A stretch of 64,000 nucleotides of DNA from Symsagittifera roscoffensis (lineage: Eukaryota; Xenacoelomorpha; Acoela; Convolutidae), in contig NC_087067.1 in the NCBI RefSeq assembly GCF_963678635.1, forward strand, positions 43,497,829-43,561,828. Reading direction: 5' to 3'. The notes beneath the pieces are model-generated. The model had not been told where the DNA came from and did not search any database. It saw only the letters and a program-made list of their open reading frames with translations. The translations under genes and the position numbers were made by a program. Of the stretch, positions 39,923-52,300 are shown one piece after another; position 1 is the first letter of the stretch, and each line of letters opens with the position of its first letter.

Positions 39923-40210
39923 TTAAAGATTGAGATCATCATTAAAAGTTTCATTTTTTGAGCTCATCGCATCAAAGTCTGGTGTCTGTGTGTTTGTAAG
40001 TTCCGTAGTCATATAGTTACTATTTAACGCTTCAGTTGGATTTGGTGATACAGCATTTTTGATAGATTTCAGGCAGTGATATACCCACTTTCTCAGCATA
40101 GCGATTCCAATTATTCCGAGAAACAGAGTGCTTGTCATTACGACAATAACATAAACCCAGGTTCGATTTTTTTCGTCTGTCTCGGAATCAGCCGTTGCAG
40201 TGTTTGTCAT
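39923..40210 (-). CDS. Small single-pass membrane protein or last exon, 95 aa
   Basis: ATG at 40210 opens a 95-codon frame. Residues 1-17 are polar and acidic (MTNTATADSETDEKNRT). A membrane segment follows at about 18-40 (WVYVIVVMTSTLFLGIIGIA), then a basic border (MLRKW) and an acidic Ser/Thr/Asn tail of about 50 residues. This is the layout of the end of a type I membrane protein, so it may be the last exon of a larger gene. The frame is open for 12 codons upstream of the ATG. No family was recognised. Confidence 0.5.
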   Translation of the reverse strand: MTNTATADSETDEKNRTWVYVIVVMTSTLFLGIIGIAMLRKWVYHCLKSIKNAVSPNPTEALNSNYMTTELTNTQTPDFDAMSSKNETFNDDLNL

Positions 40211-40281
40211 AGTTGAAAAACTTAAAATTATGTTTCCGCCGATTACGTCATCGCATTATTTCAACTCCAGAAGTTTTCAAT

Positions 40282-40409
40282 TTAGAACTTTCGAACTTTG
40301 CGAAGGATGAAAAAGACACGATGAGTATTATGATCGAGATTAACTTCAGCGATATTCAAGGCATCGGCAATAGACACGTCTCGCATACAAACAGAGTCAT
40401 TTTGCCTAC
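40282..40409 (-). CDS. Candidate exon upstream of the membrane ORF
   Basis: Acceptor-like GGAATTATTTCAG precedes 40409. The frame reads RQNDSVCMRDVSIADALNIA then EVNLDHNTHRVFFILRKVRK and a stop. Composition is protein-like and not low-complexity. No good donor is seen before the stop and another frame is open over part of it, so the join to the 95-codon ORF is unresolved. Confidence 0.3.
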
Positions 40410-40869
40410 CTGAAATAATTCCAGATTAATGATAGGCTGCAAAATAAGCGTTTCCAGTGAACTCGGGTTTTAGCGTATACTTTTTAAAATTTTTGAATTT
40501 AACTTCTATCACTATTACAAAAACAAAAAAACAGCGCATTTTTTGAACTGAAGTATTGCAAATCGAATGTATCTTGAGAAACTTTAAAATAACAGATGAA
40601 TACAAACATATCTGAATATTTCAGATGTAGATTTTTTGTCATATAGTCCCATAGCAAAAGTATTCTCACAATAAATTTTGAGCTCCGAAACATTCATTGC
40701 ACTTAACTAGGAAAACTAAGTGATAACAAATTTGTAAAAAGATTAAAATATTGGCTGGCTAACAGCTGATTTTGACTTTTCAATGAAATCCGTTGAATGC
40801 CCTAGGTGAAATACGTTAAATCTGAAAGTTTTTTAATAAGCGCTACAGGCAATCAAAGTTGTGTAGTAG

Positions 40870-41281
40870 CAGGGGCGGATTTAGGGGGGGGGGGGGCGGG
40901 CGGGCGGACGCCCCCCTCTCAGAGATTCGACCCCCTGCCGACCCAAAGGGTCCCCCCTTTGATACTTTTTCAGAAATCCATTTTTGGCCGACCGACCCTA
41001 AAATTTTTCTAAAGGCGCCTTTGGCGCCAATATATACTAACTTTGAGGGGGAGCGCGCGCCAAAAAAACGCTATTTTTTTGTCAAATTTTTCAAAAATTG
41101 CCCGAAAACGGCTTTTCTGACTGTTTTTTCAAAAATTTGCCCAAAGTAGGGGCAAAACAGTGCTTTGGGAGAGCTCGAAAAATCAATTTGGTCGACCTAA
41201 AAAAAAAAAAGGTCGTCAAAATTTTGGAAAATTTTTTGAAAATCCGCCCCCCCCCTCGAGAAAATCCTAGATCCGCCCCTG
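40870..41281. mobile_element. Intact 412-bp hAT-type MITE
   Basis: Termini CAGGGGCGGATTTAG and CTAGATCCGCCCCTG are inverted repeats with one mismatch. The 8-bp duplication TGTAGTAG lies at 40862-40869 and 41282-41289 and is perfect. Eight-base duplications and CAGGGG ends fit the hAT superfamily. The interior has no transposase. It includes a G-rich run near 40886 and the block GGCGCCTTTGGCGCC near 41014. Confidence 0.9.
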
Positions 41282-41289
41282 TGTAGTAG

Positions 41290-44200
41290 GCTAATATTTT
41301 GCTGTTTGAGGCAGCAAAAAAATTAAATTATTGTCAAATCAGGGGTGGATGACGAATCTATGATTTACACGACCCTGCAAGCAAAATTTAAAGTTAAACA
41401 GGCCATAAAAGCATTTTGTGGCGGTTTTTGAAAAATTTCAACCAAAAATCGTGTTTCTTTAACCAAATATTGGCGCCGACGGTAATTTTTTTGCTCCCGA
41501 TGTTTTTCCAGCATGAAGCCTGGTTTTGATCAAATAACTCAAATTTATATAACTTCACAATTCAAGAGTTTATTAACTTTAATTAACTTTAAGAGCCGTA
41601 AATTGGAAATTAAACAAATTGAATAATCCACCTATATTAATGCGCCAGATGTTTGTATGATAAAATCATATTCTGGAGTAATCAACTTGGTGTGCTAAAA
41701 AGAATATTCATGCGAATACACAGTAAAGTTCATAGAGAAAAAGCGTTTGGTTTGTGCAAGCAAGCTCACCATCTGTTTAGTTTCAGAATACGTTGAATAC
41801 GTGCTGTTATTTTCATCTTGACCAGCCTCTTATCAGCAGATTTTAAACTAAGCAATTAAAACAAAAATAAAACCACAACATGTCTAGCGGACTAATATTC
41901 TCAACAAAAAAAATTAAGAAAACTTCTTGTAGAAAAAGCATTTTCACCAAAAATTGATAATTTTTTAATAAAGAATGGAAACAGGATAAGTGACCCAAAA
42001 CATTTGAACCTTCAATGCTTCTTTAAGCACTCACGATATAACAAAAAACAGTTGTCAGACTTTTTCTATTGATTATTACTATGGGTGGAACCCACTATCT
42101 AATAACTATCTAATAACTCCGGCGGGAATGACGCGGAATTTGCAAACTTCTTGAAATTCATTGTTTGTATATAAGGAAACCTCGTATGGACTCCCCGCTA
42201 GTGGATTCCCAACTTTTCAAATTCTTGAGTTACTTTTATCGTTTATAATAGAAAATTTAAAAAATAATTTTTGAAGTTTTACGGTCAAGCATCAGCAACC
42301 AAACAGCTGTGACTTAGTGGGTGAGGGGCTCGGTAATTAGTTTCTTAGAAACAAGGCAGAATGATTACAGGATATAGTAGAAAAGAATAGAATATCTCGG
42401 AACCAGTCTACCACCTCAGCTCTTATGGCCTCTTATCTAATTCAACACCGAGAGATGAAGTACTTGCAGAAAACTCTAGTTTTGACCAAAAAAACTTTAC
42501 TAAACGGCGATGAGCAGAAGACAGATCCCTATTGTTTCCAGAAGAAAAAAGTCAGAAGGGGGCGTTTTCAGGTTTAACTGAATTAGAATCAGTGTTGAAT
42601 CTTTTTTAAAATGTAGTTTCCTTCCAATGTGACCATTAGTAGGTGTAGCTAAAACAGAAACAGTAAAATCTGCAGTACACTTCGAAGCAAGTAATCCCAG
42701 AATTGACCAAAGAAATATGGGATCTCTTTAATTATTTCCCCCCTCGGGTACCAAGTCACGAATCCCCCACTATAAAAAAATAAATCGATGATTAATTAAA
42801 TGAGAATTTTGTACCTAGTAACGAATATCCCCCTTTGCAAAAGGGGGGAAACAGTTAGGGAGATCCGAACTATGAATCAGAAATCTTTGTTCACTGCTTT
42901 TTCCACCTATCCTCATTTACAAAATTTAAAAACTAAAACTCACGCTTTAAATTATGTTAAAACTGAAATGCTGAGCAAATAATCATTTCTAAGCAAATTA
43001 CTTCTTCGTAGCTTAACACCATATGAATGCGCGTTTAGCAAGTCAGCATAGCAAACAAATGCATCATGAAAAAAAAATTGAAACAAGTATGAAAATTGAA
43101 AAGACACCATATTTTCAGCCTAACAAAATTTTAGGAGCACAGATCATCTAGGAGCACTATGATAAAAGAAATTTCAACAAATTGATCACCTTTGTCTAAC
43201 TGCGGTGGTAACTTTGCTGAAGATACCAGTTAGTCGAAAAAACATTGGTCAGAAAAGATTTCGGTTATTTGCTGACCCAAACTTAAAAAAATTAGAAACA
43301 TTTAGTATTATTTATTTACCATTAAATCATGTTCCACCTCAACTAGGATTAAAACGCACCAACCAGAAGGAGGCGCTTGACTCATGATTTGACCAAAATG
43401 ATCAAACGATGTCCGTTTCCAACGCACTGAGTCGAACGAAATCTGATTTTTACCTTGTTGGCTCAAAAATGTCCAAGTTCGACTCAGTTCAAATTCCGGG
43501 CATAGTTTGACCTTGCTTGTTGACATCGTTAGACTTTTTCAATTTTACCAGACATCACCCTAATTTGCTCTAACTGTTTGAAAATAAGTTAATGAGTTAA
43601 TCCAAATTTAAAACAGAGGCGAAGCTGCGCTTTGCAAACACTTGCGCGAACACGACCAAATAGCAGCTCTATCAAGTGAAGTAAGGAAAACCTCGAATTA
43701 TCAAAAACTCGGCCGTGTGTAGGATTCGAATCCTCGACCCTGCACCTTTGAGTCTCACTCTTTGACTCTCACGGATGCTTAAATTACTTCAAAACTAGCC
43801 ACAAATAAACAAACTACATCTGCTATTAAATTGCCAATGAAATTCGCCAAAGTACATATACAAACCACATATTGACTCAATTTTGCATGTAAAAATTTGA
43901 AATATAACAAACTGAAGATATCCACACTAACTTTGCACGTAAAAAATCGCTAAGAATGAAACCACATTATGTATAAATTTTGCATTTCCAAAAGTTGCGA
44001 GAGTGAGTTAGAAAATTTCTGAAATCGAGTTTCTGTTATTGTTATGTTGTTTGAAATAAATCACTTTTTTCGCACCAACTGTGAAATAAATCACTTTTTT
44101 CGCGCCATTAAAAACGCACCAACTGTGTTAACTTATTACTTTTCGAATGTCAAAGCACATGCTCTCAGAAAGCTGTTAAGGTGTCACCAATATTTGCAAC

Positions 44201-45539
44201 TTAGGTTAGAAAAAAAGGTTTGTACTAATACACTCGCTTCGCAAGTGTAATTAAATCTTATGGTTTCCAGGGAATTATTTGTGACGCAATTTTAGATCAT
44301 ACCCAAAATTATAGATAGTGTCCTCAAAATGGGAAAAAAATGTAATGATAACATCTTTTTGTAACCCAAATTTTACATATTGCACGGAGGCTGCTTTTCT
44401 TATAACCAAATTGACAACCAAAACAGCAATTTTTATGACAAATTTTCAGAAAATCTGGTTATTTCTTAGCACTGGAACCCTTGAACTCCAAATTTTTTAA
44501 ATAACAATCCCGATTGAATCTTTTTGGTAGACGAATTGTCTCTCTTTGTCATTTGTCTCCCTCCTGATTTGTGTCTATGTGTAGCACTTTGACGGAGGTA
44601 TTTGATTAGGCAGTTGTTTTTATTAGTTCAGATTAAGCATTCTCATAAATAAAAAACTGAACCCTTTCGATCCAAAAGTTGACTTTCTTGTCTCCTCGTT
44701 TGTTTCATGATTTGAACATGTTGGACCCGCAATTTGACTTACGATCGAACGAAGATTTCCTTCGATCGTCTCATTGTGGGTAGAAAGACGGAAATGATTT
44801 GAATATTTCGGTCAAACCATGAATCAAGCACCTCAGTCAGGGCTTTCGACTTAAGATCAAATTCCCATATGATTAAAGATGTAAGAAGGCATAAATCTAA
44901 ATGCATTAAAAGATATCACGAAACTCACACATCATTTTGAAATAAAATTCTAGATAAGAGTCATTTTGGTTACAAAAATTACCTATGAGTCTGAGGAAAA
45001 CACTGTCAAGGGTAATCTATTTTTAGCTTAAGTTAACAGATGACTAGGGAAGTTAAAAGGCATAAAACTAAAAACACTAATAGATATCGCCGAACTCAAA
45101 TATCATATATCAAAAGACGATCAAAAATAGTCTGGACTTTTGACCATTCAGATGATAGTTAAGCAAAAAAAGAATAATTTAACAAAAAAATTTCAGTTCT
45201 ACATTGTAAAACATGCAATTGCGAATTCTTTAATACATCATTTAAACCATAAAACTTGAAAAAAAAATCTAACTATTTGAAATTATAACTGTTGCCGGAG
45301 AAATCTTTAGTAATTTTGAAGTTTTCGGCTCTCCTGTTGACAGGAAAACTTTTTTCGAAGCCAGAACAACAAATTCAAAAAGCCTTTTTTTAAAATTTGG
45401 CCAGCACACATTAAGTTGAACAGAGTCGAAGCAGCAGTTTGCGGGGCAAGACAAAAACTGCAAAAAGAAGTTCAAAAAAATAAATTGCAATAAAACGCGT
45501 GAAAAGCAAACAATCTGGGAAAAAAAGAAAGATGTTTGC
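41290..45539. other. Intergenic, no supported gene
   Basis: About 4.2 kb. Scattered AT-rich sequence with a CAGGGGTGGATGAC terminus relic at 41340, a lone box-B-like GGATTCGAATCC near 43721 without a foldable tRNA, and the word AAATAAATCACTTTTTTCGC twice near 44053 and 44083. No exon with matching splice sites was found. Confidence 0.4.
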
Positions 45540-45636
45540 GACTAAAAGATTAGCCCGACGTCTGCTCAGATTATGAATCGCTCGCCACAGCCGCTGGTCC
45601 GTCTGGCATTGCTGCTTGACGTAGTTAACACATCCT
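45540..45636 (-). CDS. Candidate isolated exon
   Basis: A good acceptor, TGTCTGGTATTTGTTATTAG, precedes 45636. The frame reads GCVNYVKQQCQTDQRLWRAI then HNLSRRRANLL, with two Cys and balanced composition unlike the flanks. The donor is not clear and the partner exons are unknown. It could belong to a gene continuing leftward, for example the membrane ORF near 40210. Confidence 0.3.
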
Positions 45637-45905
45637 CTAATAACAAATACCAGACAGCAATGAATAAGCTTTGGACTGATGAAAGATATGCTACAAAATA
45701 CAGATAGAAATGGAAAGCAAAAAGTTACCAAAATTTGCGAGATTTCAATTTAAAAAAGTGAATTCATATTATAAAACTGCTGTTTGCTGGTGTAAATATA
45801 GCTCCAGTAGAAACTATTTTTCAAATATTTCTTTTTCAATCACGTGAATATTTACCAAGAAACCCCCTCTGCGAACAATTTGAATTTTTTATGAAATCGT
45901 AATTC

Positions 45906-46366
45906 TATGCTCGCTAATCTCCAAAACTGATCCAAATTCGTTAAATTAATAAGAGATATTTCTCGGCAAATAACTCGGTCAATAAATTAATTTCGGCATT
46001 ATTTCTATTGATCTGAACATCATATAACATTTTTAGCATCTGTGCGTTTTTTGTACAAAACGGCGCAAGCTAGCCACAAGAACCGGTCGGTAATGTCCTT
46101 GAGACAAATTGCTCTTTTTGGCGGTCAACCTTAATCAAGGCTGAACCGAATTAGAACCAAAAAACAGTTAAAATAGGATGTAACCCCCGTTTTTAGTATA
46201 CTAATACATGGGCAGGTGGGGGACTCGAACCTACGTCAACTGTTAACCTGTATAATCGGCGTTAGCTTAGGCCACTCGGCCAACTGTGCTTATTGTTGTT
46301 ACATTTTGGTTCAGTTTTATATGCATCTATACTCTACATTCTATACTCTACATTTGCATTGCAACA
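45906..46366 (-). repeat. 3' LTR of the BEL/Pao element
   Basis: In element sense it begins TGTTGCAATGC and ends GAGCATA. The polyprotein stop codon (46348-46350) lies inside it. It contains the tRNA-like block at 46211-46290. Confidence 0.93.
46211..46290 (-). repeat. tRNA-like sequence inside the 3' LTR
   Basis: On the minus strand box A, TGGCCGAGTGG, and box B, GGTTCGAGTCC, lie about 45 bases apart, both exact consensus matches. The stems are incomplete, so it is a degenerate, Ser/Leu-like tRNA sequence more than a working tRNA gene. It could serve as an internal Pol III promoter. An identical copy lies in the other LTR. Confidence 0.6.
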
Positions 46367-49300
46367 TCCTCCCCCCCTGAAGAAGGAAGAACCGGAGCGA
46401 GCTTAACGGTCGGCCGCGTGACTTCACGGGTTGCGGTCCTGACAAGGGCGGATCGGGCGCAACCGTCCTGTCCGTAGTTTAGCTTGACGATTCGGGCGAG
46501 AGGGTAGTACCCACGCGGACTATCGGGCTCAATCACCCACACGAGATCGCCTGTTTTAAGAGTGAAGTCAGAATGAGTGTGCCACTTGACACGCTTATTC
46601 AGCGAGGGAACATATTCTCGAAGCCAACGAGACCAAATCGCGTTAGCATATGACTGCGCTCGCACGTACCTTTTCTTGTGATCGAAGTGCTCCCCGGGTA
46701 AAAGCGAAGGAAAGCTTGTGGCATGTTGTCCAAGCAAAAAATGGTTTGGGGTTAACGCTTCTAACTCACGTGAATCGGTACTAACGGGAGTGATTGGCCT
46801 CGAATTCAAAGCCTGTTCAACTAAGCAGAGTGTTGTTCCTAACACCTCTTCAGTGACTCGCCTACTGCCTAGGATATCGTACAGCACGCGCTTCACGCTT
46901 CGGACGAGGCGTTCCCAGGAGCCGCCATGATGGGGTGCGCCTGGCGGGTTAAATTTCCAAGTAACACCTTTGTGTGCAAAAATGGTCGGAGCCATGCCAT
47001 TCCAGCTCTTGATGCAGGCAAGTAATTCCTTTTCCGCACCAACGAAGTTCGTGCCATTATCCGACCAGATTGTGCTTGGCGTACCACGGCGCGCAACGAA
47101 CCGTTCAATGCCCATGACACACGAACTGGTGTCCAGAGACGGTACAATCTCAAGGTGTACAGCCCTGGTGGTGAGGCAAGTAAAAAGGAATCCCCATCTT
47201 TTTTCCGTGCTTCTGCGAACCGGAACGTAAAGCGGTCCAAAGTAATCCACACCCGTATGATTGAAGGGTGGTTGCTTGTATCCGAGACGTTCGACCGGTA
47301 AATCGGACATAATTGGCTGGATGGTACTTGCTTTGCGTTTACGGCATGTCACACATTGATTTTCGACAGACCGAAGTAGTCGACGCAACCCAAGTATTGC
47401 AAATTTCATATTTAAAACGGAGCGCATGTAATCTAATCCTTGATGAAAATGCTTATGGTGGAGGCTGCGGGCCAACAAACGAACTAAGGTATGTCGGGCA
47501 TCGAGTATTATTGGGTGCTTAGTATCAAACTCGGTATCCACTAAGCGCACAATCCGTCCGGTGGAACGAATGATTCCAGCGGGACCAATAAATGGCGAGT
47601 ATGTGGCAATTTTACTAGTATTCTTAATAGGTTTGCCAGCGGTGAGTGTTTTTAACTCAACGGGAAAGGATTCCATCTGAGCAAGATGAATCAGTTTGCT
47701 TTCTGCAATATCAAGTTCAGTGGGGTCGGTGATTCGTAAGTCTTTACCACGAAAATGCTTATGTGAAGGCAACACCCTCAACATAAAAGCGACTACTCGT
47801 TTATATCTTGTAAAGGTACTGAACCTTTCCCAATTGAACCCGTGTTCGGGATGTTTTATTGATGTGACATCGGTGACGAAGGAAGATGATGTCTCCAAGC
47901 AATTATCAACATCACAAGAAGGACCCTTCAAACGAATTTTATTGATTACACGTTCGTCGGGTAAAAACGGCCAATCAGTAGTCCTGAGAATGCTCGGACC
48001 AATAATCCAGCTGCTATCCTTGAGGGCTTCCGAAGAAATCCCCCGCGTACCGGTATCAGCTGGATTATCGCCGCTCAGAACATGGTGCCACTCATCAATA
48101 GTGGTCGACTCGAGGATTTCGCCGACACGATTAGCGACGAATACAGGTAATTTTTCAGTGGAGTTTAGCCACTGCAAAACTGTTGTACTATCTGTCCACA
48201 TAAAGACATGATTAATAGAGACGGTAAGGGCGGTCAGTATATCATCTTTTAGTCGTGTGGCGAGCAGAGCAGCTTGAAGCTCTAGCTTCGGTATCGATAG
48301 CGCTTTCATGGGCGCAACGCGAGCTTTACCAAAGATGAAGGATATTTGAGTTTTATGCGAGCTCGCGAGTCGCGCACGCAAAAAACCAACAGCACAGAAA
48401 ACGTCCTGCGAGCTATCACCGAACATGTGGAGCTCAATTTGATCAACAGGCTCTGTGAAGTAACAACGGGGAATAGTCAATTGCCCTAAGAGAGGGAGAC
48501 CGGAGTGCCACTCGAGAAACTTATCTCTTATGTCTTCTGGCAATTCGTCGTCCCAACTTTGACCACTGATTTTCCAAATATCTTTCAGTAAAAGACGGGC
48601 CCTAACTGTGTATGGAGCTACTAACCCAACAGGGTCAAACACAGAAGAGACGAAACTCAAGACGGTTCGTTGAGTTATTGCTTTATCGAGAGGACGATCC
48701 ACGCCTCTGCTAACAACCAATGTGTCTTTCACATGGTCCCACTTAAGACCTAAGACGTGTGATGATCGTTCGGCACCGTTACATATTTCCTTGATGGGTG
48801 AAGATGAGGTTTCGGATTCCTCGGGGTTCATTGCTGAAGTGATTTCATCAGCATTACTGACAAATTTAGTCAAATTAAATCCTCCCAATTTTAGTAAGGA
48901 AACCAAATCGCGACTAGTTTTAATTGCTTGGGTAACGTTCTCGAATGAATCCAAGTAATCGTCCATGTAAAACTTTTCATTTACGACTGAGGCGGCCTCA
49001 GGGTATGTGGACATATTATCAGTTGCTGTTTTTTGCAACGCGAAATTGGCGCACGTAGGTGAATCCCGTGCGCCGAATATATGGCGAGTGTACTGATGAA
49101 CTACCACATCGGAAGTGGTATCCTCCCGCCACAAAAAACGGAGCGAAATTTGATCGCGGGCAAGGACTCCTACCTGGAGGAACATACCCTCTATATCCGC
49201 GGAGACGGCGTACTTATGTTGACGGAATCGCAAAAGCACAAAAATTAAATTTTGGAGTAGGTCAGGACCCACCAATAAGGACTTATTTAAGGATGTGCCG

Positions 49301-52300
49301 TGAAACTTAGAAGCCCCATTAAGGACTCGGCGCACCTTACCCGGCTTATTCGGATTTACGACGGGATGGTGCGGAAGATACCACTCGCGATCGGAACGCT
49401 TACGTGGATCATGCGGTTCGACGGTAACGACATAGCCTTTCCTAATGTCCTCTCTAATTGTTTCTGCGTATCTTTCGCGCAGCTCAGGGTCTTTACTTAA
49501 CCTTCTCTCCAATGATTTAAATTGGGCGAGTGACGAGTAATAATTGTTTGGTAGACTGACATTACTATCAATCCAAAGCATAGGCACAATGTATCTTTCG
49601 CCATTGTGAACGGTTTCAGAATTGAGGATGGATAAAGCATGTTTATCCGCGGCGGAACGGGCATCGACTTGTTTGAAAGCACCATACGATTCCAACTCGT
49701 ACCAGGATTTTATCTGGTCGGTCAGAGAAGAATCTTCAACAACACACTTGAAACACGAAGAAGTAGAATTACCGGACGGCGGCAACGGACCACTTAAGAC
49801 CCAACCTATCGGTAGGCGAACGGAACACGGTGAGTTTTTATCATCTCCCAAGATGAACTCAATGGGTCTAACGGCGTGGTAGTAGTCTTGTCCGATAATA
49901 ACTTCAACGTCCTCATAAGTATATTGAATGGGCTTAATAGGTGCTAATTGTGGATATTTATTCTGCAAATCAGCAATATTGATTAATTCGGAACCAATCC
50001 GAATATTGTCTTTAACATATGCACAGAGAGAAAATACGAAATCACTATTATTCGGCTCGGAGGAAACAGTAAACTTGACCCTCTGAGTCTCAACAACGGT
50101 GGTCGAATTGAAACCACTAATTGACAAGTTAACGGGCTCCCCTACTAAGCCGAGACGGTTTACGAGTGACGAAGACACCCAGGAGTGAGTCGATGCACTA
50201 TCACAAAGAACCAACGTCAGGAGACTGGTTACATCCGAGGATACACCAAGTGTTGCAATTGGCAACAACCCTTTAGAAGATTCAATGTCAAGTACATCAC
50301 TAACAGCGGCATGGGTGGAAGTGTTTGTATTCTCCTTGGATTTGTTTATTCCAGCCTTATTCGAGACATTTGAATTTTCCTTCCGAGGAAATATTCTTTC
50401 GGCTCCATGGAGCAAGACATTATGTGTGCTATCACACTCTGGCTTCGGGCACTTTTTTGCTCTAGAACATTGCCGGAAACTATGATTGCCATTGAGGCAA
50501 GCGAAGCAAAGTTTCTGTTCAGCTACGTATTTTGCTCGCTGAGTAGCATTCTTTTCCTTAAAAACAGCACAATTCCACAATGCATGACTACCCTTACACA
50601 AAACGCACGGCGGAAACTTAGACTTATCCTGAGACTTATCCTGAGCCTTACTAGTTACCTGGCTATTGGCTGCAAAAACTTTGGTTGTTTTTGGTTTAAC
50701 CGGTTCTTCGTTTTTTGCCTTAGAGCTGAGTAAACGTAATCTTTCATGCCCCTCGGCCTTTTCTTTCAACCAGTTGTTAAAGTCTAAGAGTGTTGGTCGC
50801 TGCCAATTATGTCTAACAGTATGCATTGACCAAGCCTCCTTGAGGTTAGGCGGAAGCTTACTAACAGCTTGGTTTAACAGGTTAACACTCTTTAGATCAT
50901 CGTTGAAAGACAATGATTTGAAAACTGCTACGAGGCCAGATATGGCAGAGGAGAAACTAATGACATTTTCCGAATTGTGCATCTTAAGTGGAGGAAAAGT
51001 ATTCAGCTTATCAAGATGCGCACCAACAATGGCATGTGGTTGCCCAAACTTCCGTTGCAAGGTGGCCAGTGCATCCTTGTACATAACGCCACTATAACTA
51101 AACTCCGCAATTGCGGTTTTTGCTTTGCCTGTGACGAGCGTTTTTAAGTATGTCAATTTCGTATCATCGGTGAGAACAGCGGAATCAACGGTGGACTTAA
51201 ACTGACCAAACCATTCGTGCCAGTTTAACGGGTTACCGTCAAACTGGGCTAACTTCCATTCAGGAAGATGATCTTTGCGGCTATGCATCAATAATTCCGC
51301 CAATTCACGAGCGGAGAGAGGTCGATCCGATGAACAACCTTGGTTCGAATAAGCGGGAGACGGTGCGTAGTCTTCGTTGACTGGCTGATAACCAGTATTA
51401 GTTTGATTGACGAAATACGGAACATGTTGGGGATGAACTGGGGGAGTATTAAAATACACAGTCCCACCACTAGTATAAGGAACGGCGGTGTTACACGATG
51501 GGACAATAGTTGTCACATTAGAAAAAATGTTTCCAGCATTACAACACTGAGCAGGCGTGACGATTGGAGTTGTAGCTGCCAATCGCCATAAGTTTGCATC
51601 ACTTGTGTAGTAATCGTTGATACTAGGTGACACAGTATGCGGAACAAAGGGAAGATTATGTTGCGTCTGGACTGGCTCTGCATGGCAGTTAGGTGCCGAA
51701 AAGAAAACCGGCGTTGGGTTTACTCCAGAAGATGAGAAGCCACCGCCAGCAAATGCAGGCGACAAAGAAACAAAACCAGAACCGGGTTGGGCCGGTAACA
51801 TTGGGACAGGTAATGATTCCGGTTGCGCGATGGCAAAACTACCATTAGTTATGTTTGAACTCATGGTCTGTAAAGGAACAGCCGACGGTGTTGGTAACAC
51901 GTGTGCACTAGAATGCATATTGTTAACTGGGAATGGAACAGAGGCTGGGAATGAAACAGAAGCTTGCAATGGCAAAAGGCTTGCACTGCCAAATCGAGGC
52001 ATAGCTCGATGTCCATAACTATGGATTCCAGGGTCACTCAATGCTGTGTGCTCATGGTTATGACTATTACTGGTGTGAAATGCATGAGCAAGGAGGGCGG
52101 AAGTCGTCGGTCCTGACGAAATGGGGACATGAGTGAAGGCCTGCAAACCTGGCGCACTAGCAACGTCGGGAGGTGCTTGTGAACTAACAGAGTCTACCCA
52201 ATCATTAGTTCGATCGGTTGCTACCTTTGAAATAGGTTGACTTACTCCTGTTAAGTTACTTTCCGCTACCTTCTCGCTAACCTCAGATGAACTGTCCTCA

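Noticed and set aside
40806-41286. Plus-strand frames across the hAT MITE
   Set aside because: They cross a non-coding MITE with known boundaries, and the product is low-complexity.
43690-43765. tRNA gene suggested by GGATTCGAATCC
   Set aside because: Only a box-B-like stretch is present; the T-stem does not pair and no box A or acceptor stem is found.
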